The translations under genes were made by a program, and so were the position numbers. A model generated the notes under the pieces. That model was not told where the DNA came from and made no database searches. It saw only the letters and a list, made by a program, of their open reading frames with translations. A DNA stretch of 64,000 nucleotides from Rhizophagus clarus (taxonomy: Eukaryota; Glomeromycota; Glomeromycetes; Glomerales; Glomeraceae). Below, piece by piece: positions 57,011 through 64,000 of the stretch (its first letter is position 1; each line of letters starts with the position of its first letter). The stretch covers positions 62,001 through 126,000 of the forward strand of contig BLAL01000315.1 of NCBI GenBank assembly GCA_015698045.1. The letters run 5' to 3'.

Positions 57011-59680
57011 ATGAATGCAAATACTTTTCTTATAAATATTTCAAAAAGTTTACAGATTTTAGAAAAACAAAGTAATTTATTATCAATAACAGCTGACAAA
57101 AATGAACTTAAATTAAAAGAGTTTCATAAAAGCATCACTAATCTGGCAACTTTAATCCAGCAGCAAAATAATTCTATCAACCAACAGTTTGAATTAATTA
57201 AAGAAAATATTGACCAATTAAAATCAAATCAAAATAACATATACAATAAAATTGATAAATTATTGTCAAATCTGGTTAATTCAAATGGATTTTTAGTCAA
57301 GTCTCATAAAAGAAAATTCAAATTTGTCAATGATTTACTCAGAGAAAGCTCTGAATCAGAAGCCAGAAATGAATCTATATGATTTAATTCCCACTCTTGT
57401 TACTTTAATTTGAAATAAAATAAAAGTGAATGAACAACATGATGAAGATTCTGACAAATCAATTGAAATTGAATTTTCTTTTGATTATTCTAAATCTTTT
57501 ACTTATAAAACTAACCAAAAAGTTCTTAAGACATATTTATTATTTTATATGAAAGATTATAAATCACGAGGAGATAACTTAAGTAATTATACATATTGAT
57601 AATTTGTATATTATTTATTATTATTTAGCTTTTTTGTTTATAAAAAAAGGTAAAATATGGTCAGAAGAAATAATTAGACAAATATGTAACATCTACTTTA
57701 GAATAAGACAAAATGCTTTTAAGTCTTCTTCAGAAAAATCAAAGGCTATAAAGATTAATAACTGTCATAATAACAAAACATTAAAGGTATATTTTAATAC
57801 AAAATAAATTGTTTTATATCAAACTATATATCCATTTATTAATATTTACTTTGATTTTATAGAAATTTAATGCTTGAAATAGTGCCATTAAGACGTTTGA
57901 TATGGAAATATTAGGTATCCAATTAAAGAAATTAAAGCATTGTTTGTACAAGAATTAATATCTCCTGAAATTAGTGAAGATGAAGAAGCTACAATTAAAA
58001 ATAAAGCTAATGATGATTAACGTACATTAGAAGAAATTTATTATGTTTCTTTTATCCCTTAGCGTAGTAATGAGGTATTACTTATTAAAATACTTTAAAG
58101 ATTATAAATATTATAACTTTTTAATTTAATTAGGCCATCAAAGTGCGTGACATTATTGATTCCAAAGTTAAGGTCAAACAACATATGGGCCGATTTGACT
58201 CCACGTGATGCGATAATATCACTTATGTGATAACAAGGGGGTAGCATGTTAAAATATGTTTATTGGTTCAATCTCACATGATGATCAACATAACGAAACA
58301 TTTAACGATACTTTGCGCAAAGGAATAAAAAAAGAAATATTATTTTATCTTAATTTACAAGTTTAAAATCATGAAAATTATATATTAATTAAGAGTAATA
58401 ATCATAAATATTATTTTAAACCAAAAACTATTTAAATTGGATTACAACGAATTAAAATAGAATAAAAACTATGTAAATGTAATAATTATTTAAAAAAAAG
58501 TCCAGATCTTCTGTTGTTCTCTGTTGTTTACTATTTACTCATTAAAGCCTATAATAAAGAAAGTGAGAATTAATAAACTAATGCTTATTGAGCAAGCAAA
58601 AGTTGGTATTTTGAAAGTTTAGTTACAAATTTTTTTGCAATCTACAAACCATACAGTGCCCTCTTGTTCTTTTAACATTTTATAAAGTGTATAATAGCTT
58701 ATTATTTGTTATAAACAACGTAATATGTTTTTTATTAGATTTGCTGATTCCTTTCCGATTCCTCAAAACCAATCTGTAACCAATTTGCAATGAACTTTGA
58801 AGACGCGAAATACATTGAAAAAAATATAGATCATCAGGATTTTATGATTGATATAGGATCAGCTCTTGTCACTGGTTTATTTTATTGTGTTACAGATTTA
58901 CAATTATCATAATAATTCAACCCCGTGAACTAAGAAAAATGCATTTTATGTGACAAAATCGGATAGAGTCAAACCAGCCTATATGATAACATCAAGTAAA
59001 GTTACGCAAGAAAACTATTGGTAGAATAACAACTCCTAATCAACGTATACCAATATTTTCAGATAAAAATAAATTTCGCCAACTAGCATCATTCATTCCA
59101 GCCTGCCCAACATCATCAAATTTTTCACGTTAAGCTATTAAGAAATCATATAATCCAAATACTATTATTTATAATTCAATAGACTTAGATTCAGAAAATA
59201 AAACTTCAAATCAAAACATAGCAAATTCTATAAGTGAAATAAATGTTGATTTAGTAGCAGGTATATTTATGGTTTGGCTGCTTTATAAATATGTTATATA
59301 ATAATTTTTTTTTAGAGGACTTTGAAAGTGATTTAACAAGATTATTGAATAATTTTAATGAAGATACAAATTGGACAATGATAATCAGGTTGGTTAAGAT
59401 AAATTCACATTGACTTAATTTTTTTACTTACTGAATTTGGCTCTATTTTTGCAGATGATAGATTCTGAACAAGCATCATTAGCAAATACACGTAATAAAT
59501 CATTATCCAGCCAAGTTGATAGGGATACGAATAATTACGAATTAGGGAAACTATTAGAATCTGCTTCAACATCTACCAAAGAAATGAAAATCAAATTTAA
59601 ATTTAAATCCAGTTTCTCGAAATACTCGTGCTAGAAAAGCTAAGTGAAGTTGCAGTTGATTCTTGTAAGTTGGTTAAACA
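57011..59680 (+). pseudogene. Multi-exon gene of unknown function, heavily decayed
   Basis: The first exon is open (57011-57382): MNANTFLINISKSLQILEKQ ... QQQNNSINQQFELIKENIDQ, a coiled coil. Later coding islands in order are KGKIWSEEIIRQICNIYFRI RQNAFKSSSEKSK (57651-57786), LGIQLKEI-like...LISPEISEDEEA (57905-58015), AIKVRDIIDSKVK (58135-58190), TTPNQRIPIFSDKN-like and PACPTSSNFS (59030-59135), DLDSENKTSNQNIANSISEI (59185-59255) and SEQASLANTRNKSLSSQVDR (59463-59520). The IIRQICN...RIRQNAFKSSSEKSK block is familiar from a multicopy Rhizophagus family of unknown role. Acceptor-like TTTTTTAG and ATTAG sites precede several islands. Stops are scattered throughout. Confidence 0.5.
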
Positions 59681-59924
59681 TTTTTAATTCCTGTCATATT
59701 TTATTAAAAACATGTATTGATATAGTTCTATTTATATAACAGATAATTTTTATGTCTCACATACAGATTTCAATTGCATTTAATTGAAATTTTGACTAAA
59801 TGGCTTAAAATTTAATTTAATTATGATATCTATTAATTTCAAGTAAATTCTTATGATATATGTAATATATGTTAATATTAAATTTAACAAAAATTTATTC
59901 AAAATTTTATATTATAAATTACTG

Positions 59925-60294
59925 TATATCACAGGCCACAGTACCCTGGGTATCTTGCAAATTTTAGGGGTTTTAGCCTGTATCCAGGGGTATTATACAC
60001 GGGTGGATACTATACATAGGGGGAGTACAGGATTTTTAAAATACCTGGGGTACATGCCATGTATAATACCCAGGTTTAATTAGATTGGTGAAATGCCAAA
60101 ACTGACTGTTCTGGCGTTTTTATATATCTGGAATATACATTATATATAAACCTAGTATTATACCCTGAGTATTTTACAAAATTTTAAGCTTTAAATTGGA
60201 ATTCTCTATGTAAAGTACCCGGGTACTTTAAAATTCTAGCAAATTTTTTGAGGGGGGTACTATACATAGGGGGGGTACTGTGGCCTGTGATATA
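59925..60294. mobile_element. 370-bp MITE, Tc1/mariner-like ends
   Basis: The perfect terminal inverted repeat TATATCACAGGCCACAGTAC continues CCC. Runs of G or C (GGGGGGGTACT) and repeated CTATACATAGGG / ATACCCAGG strings lie inside. If the true end is CACAGGCC, the flanking TA would fit a TA-target element. Non-coding. Confidence 0.75.
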
Positions 60295-60417
60295 TGGTAG
60301 TAAATTAAATTTAAAATCCTAAAATTTACAATAAATTTTACCACTTTCAATCTATAAATTAAATTTAATAGAGATTTCTTAATTGCAACTGAAATAACAA
60401 AATTTATTAGCTATTTC

Positions 60418-60560
60418 TGAGCCATAAACATCATGTACATCATGCCATTTTGACCAGTGTATCAAGCCTTGATTTTATCACTTTGGCTTTAAGTTTAGCA
60501 TTCTTAACATCACGCCTGGAATTCACCTCAATAATCTGCTTTGGCTTCATATTCTTCTTC
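60418..60560 (-). other. Short coding-like remnant
   Basis: Minus strand reads RKKNMKPKQIIEVNSRRDVK, NAKLKAKVIKSRLDTLVKMA and stop: a basic helical C-terminus without an upstream partner. Not recognised. 60600-61140 shows no gene. Confidence 0.25.
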
Positions 60561-61168
60561 CTACTCAACCAAAGCTTAGTATTTCCAAATCAATGGTTGA
60601 GTGTTTAAAGAAAAGTTTGGTAGTCATTGAGGATTTAAAATCAACTCCAATACTTAATCATATGAACGCTATCCTGAAGAAGAAACTACATGGGAGTCTG
60701 ATGACAAATTAGAAGAGGACGTACCTGATTTAATATGTATTTTATGAGTATAGCCGTATAGGAACTTTCTCAATCCTTATTATGTACATGAAGTAATAAC
60801 AAAAAGGATATATAAATTATAGTAATAAATGAAAAATTATTAAAGAAATATTATAATAGAACTAATAGTACATAACTACGTGTATATTAAATTACATATT
60901 ATACTGTACATAGTATTTACTAAATTCAATTAATTTTATTTACTATATCAGTTATATTATATTAAATAAACCTTTAAACAATGCTATTACCTTTTTTTTT
61001 TTAACTAACTACTAGTAAAAATCTTTAAAATTTTGATATTATCATGACTATTGCTTCTAAAATCTTAATTTTATACATCATTTAAATATAAAATCGTAAT
61101 ATTACAATTCAATATCACGACATTATCATTAATAAAAATGTTTAACATGTATTTTTTTTTTTATTTAG

Positions 61169-61332
61169 CAGATACTCCGATAAAAACTTTGTAATTGCAA
61201 AGTAAACACCAAACAAGTCTATTGGAACTTGACCCTCTCGATCAAATGATTAGAAATCAAGAATTATTACAGAATAATAATAGTCAACAACAGCAAACTT
61301 ATGAGAGTTTACAACTTTATATTACCAAGTAA
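61169..61332 (+). other. Isolated exon-like fragment
   Basis: After TTTAG the sequence reads ADTPIKTL, stop, LQSKHQTSLLELDPLDQMIR NQELLQNNNSQQQQTYESLQ, LYITK, stop. The Gln/Asn-rich helical text looks like a real exon with one TAA for a likely CAA. No neighbouring exons were found. 61340-62870 holds AT-rich sequence with a small GC-rich island at 62090-62220 (CGCCGCACGGTGATCACC and TAATCACCGGCGGCG), no gene. Confidence 0.3.
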
Positions 61333-62914
61333 ATAATCAGCGGCAGAAAGATAAAGATATCCAAGTCACTGGTATTAAACTCTACTATCAACGCATGTTG
61401 ATATTAATAATTTAATTTTTTGGTTTTATTACCGATTGAAATTTTTATTTTTATTTGTGTTAGATCATTAGAACAGATAGAGAATCATTAAATGCAAGTC
61501 ATTAGTCTAACCCATTACTAATTATAACCAATCCAAAGACCAGCTCTAACCCGCCATTATTACTGATTAATACAGATCACGTGCCACCCAGTTTTTAAGA
61601 TTTTGCTAATTGCTAGAGTCTTTTTCTTATATAATTCCTTACCTAATTAATAAAAACATTACATTTAGATTATTACGGTATATATACGAGTAAATGATCA
61701 GTACAAGAATGACATCAATCATATGACGTTGCATGTTTTACTCGTCCAATTCCACGTGACAATCAATATAAAAAGCAAACAATTTCATTCTTGTCTCTAC
61801 ATAAGATGATAAATCCTTGATATACGCAAAAATTAAATGATGAAAGAAATTAAGATTATGAAGAAATGTGAAGTGTATATGTATTATCGAGTACTTTCGA
61901 CCTTTGGTTGAGTCTTTGCAACGAAATCGAACTGAACATAATCAGAGACAAATTTTTTTTTACTAAAAATATTTTTTTTTTTTGAAAAAAAAAAAAAAAA
62001 AAAAATCGATATTGTTAAATATCCATTAATATCACCTCAAAAAAAAATTTTATAATAAGATGTGTAATATTTTTTGAATATTTCAAAAAAAACTCGCCGC
62101 ACGGTGATCACCACCGCACCAGCACTATCAAATATTAGCGGGCGGAGTTTCATAACATTTTTAATTCTGCCCAAAATTCTATCCTAATTCTGGTAGCGAT
62201 AATCACCGGCGGCGATATTTAGCAATACTCATTTTTTTTTTAAAGGTAATCATAATATAATAATAATCGTTTATTCTAGTAATGATTCTATCCCTTAGAC
62301 TGACTGTATTCTGACCATATTTAATCACAGATTGTTAATAATTTGAAACTTTCTATAATTAAAGGGATACCGTGTATATTTTAGGAGGTTTGAGCAGGCC
62401 AGTCTGTTCAGAGTATGTATTGTTTGGGAAAAAAGATTGTTATTATGAAAAAGATTAAATTGACATATTTAATATTAATTTATAGTGGGAAAGTGAACTG
62501 AATAAAATATTTTAATAAAAAAGATCATGGAATTTAAATCGCCAGATCAAGCAAAATGTCACTATAATACTGTATAATCAAGTAATTAGATTTTTCAGAT
62601 TACAGTGTGAAATTATACAAAGGCCTGAAAGAGTACATAAACATATTCCAGAATATAGTAGAAACAATTTTGTTCGATGACTGAATAGATTTAAATATTT
62701 AGACGGATTGATATTTTAGATATTTTTAGCTATTCCATATACAAAGCTTATAGTCATATGCGTGTAATACTAATAACATATTTGATATTGGTTAGTGTTC
62801 ATTATAAACCTCTTTCAGCTCATAACTTCCGTATTCCACATCACCATCATCACGTCTAGCACATATCTGATAAAGATGCGCCTGGGTCAAAAAAAAAGTA
62901 ATGGTAGTTTTTTT

Positions 62915-63215
62915 ATCATTGACACATAACGATGGAGATTACGAATTATCATTGACGTATAACAGAAGTGTGAATTATCATTAACATATAACGATGGAAA
63001 TTACGAATCATCATTGGCATATAACAGAAATGTGAATTATCATTAACATATAACGATGAAATTACGAATTATCATTGACACATTACGATGAAATTACGAA
63101 TTTTAACATATAACGATGGAAATTACGAATCATCATTGACATATAACTGTAATGTGAATTATCATTAATATATACTGAAATATGAACATATAACTGAAAT
63201 TATAAATTATGAGTT
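62915..63215. repeat. Minisatellite, ~34/67-bp units
   Basis: Strings ACATATAACGATGGAAATTA, CGAATCATCATTGACATATA and ACAGAAATGTGAATTATCAT alternate from 62920 to 63215, in ~4-5 double units with deletions. 63216-64000 shows nothing else that I can support. Confidence 0.75.
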
Positions 63216-64000
63216 ATCATAAAGGTTGATATCGTAAAACACTAAACATAAAATTAAACATCATGATAATAACGATTCCCTATTAATAAGATCCTACAGC
63301 TATGTAGCGCGAGTATTCCCGAGTAAACCTTTGTTATAAATAACATTAATTAATAATAGTTACTGATTATCCAAATTAGAAATTAATACGATTGATAATA
63401 TATTTAGATCCGAATATTTATTTTTAGGTATTAAAAAAAATCCCGGTTTTGTACGATTTTATACGATTTCATACGATTTCTAAAGTTTCGATATTTTAAA
63501 AAAAAAAAAAGAACAACCGTTCTTCTTGTAGATTACTATTCGTGTGGCAAACTTCGTCGTATGTCGTACAATGGCTTTTTCTTAATCTCTTACTAACAAT
63601 AGGTTATTGAGTATAATTAAACTGATTGTTTTGTATTAGGAAACTTATTAGGAAGCGTGTTAGTAATAATTATGTTGGTCAAAAAAAAAAAAAAAAATTT
63701 TTTTTTTTATATATATGTTTGTTAATCGATTTAAAATGAACATCCAAACCAAGAAGAGTATATGATTGTAGGCCCGATAACGTAAAAGTTACACCATTCT
63801 CGGAATGAAAACAAAGAAAAACTTCAAAAAAAAGAAAAAATTTTTTTCTTACCCCATGATTCATTGTAAATATAAATAACGTCATAATTTCGTAATAAAC
63901 TTCCCCAATTTACTTGTTTGTGCACTACTTGTTTGTAGGATAATATGATTATAGTTTAACCAAAATGAAATGATAAACATCAAACATTTCATCATGCGTA

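Noticed and set aside
63679..63885. Minus-strand 68-residue frame near the right edge
   Set aside because: Starts and ends in homopolymer A/T runs, no splice or homology support.

Overview
This window looks like AT-rich nuclear DNA of a filamentous fungus with a very repeat-rich genome, most likely an arbuscular mycorrhizal fungus (Glomeromycotina, Rhizophagus-like). The evidence is short GT-AG introns of about 58-94 nt, TACTAAC-type branch sites, F-box/LRR, SAM and RING-like families resembling Rhizophagus lineage expansions, and a dense, nested mix of transposon families. The assignment is inference from familiarity with those families. I saw no rRNA, tRNA or bacterial operon.

Host-like genes are few. 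They are a three-exon SAM-domain protein (14-1412), a five-exon gene of unknown function on the minus strand (5417-7266, one in-frame TAG), and two decayed F-box/LRR genes (26.2-28.6 kb). Head to head with the unknown gene is a four-exon Tnp2/CACTA-like transposase gene with a BAH-like C-terminus (7693-11230, one in-frame TGA). Almost everything else is mobile DNA or its debris: a DD34E Tc1/mariner-type transposase (1.6-2.6 kb), gag-like, retropepsin-like and coiled-coil fragments, a RING/SAM pseudogene stretch (21.8-24.1 kb), a tyrosine-recombinase-like pseudogene (30.4-32.5 kb), a primase plus D5-like helicase pseudogene (33.3-37.3 kb, with another fragment at 40.75-41.1 kb), a hAT element with its transposase (42.0-50.0 kb), a second Tnp2-like pseudogene (51.6-55.0 kb) and a decayed multi-exon gene (57.0-59.7 kb).

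The most unusual feature is a 4-5 kb element, called element X here, present twice in opposite orientation (14164-20344 and 43642-48530). Each copy has a conserved central region from which two series of tiny exon/intron units diverge. One series has been amplified into a tandem array of about 40-nt exon-like cores, each flanked by a GTAAG/GTAAAT donor and a pyrimidine-TGTAG acceptor. A terminal exon with similar predicted protein follows in both copies. Copy 2 sits inside an intron of the hAT transposase gene. Copy 1 carries a 2.05 kb poly(A)-tailed retroposon with a 16-bp target duplication and only an ORF1-like frame, broken by eight nonsense codons and no frameshift. A third, related micro-exon-like array lies at 39.2-40.4 kb.

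Several non-autonomous inverted-repeat elements carry their own internal satellites. Two hAT-like elements with 8-bp target duplications contain about 80-bp palindromic units, and a pair of 1.3 kb elements contains about 170-bp units. Three insertions can be validated because removing the element and one target copy re-joins the interrupted host frame. Many decayed frames are broken mainly by stops that one C-to-T or G-to-A change could create.
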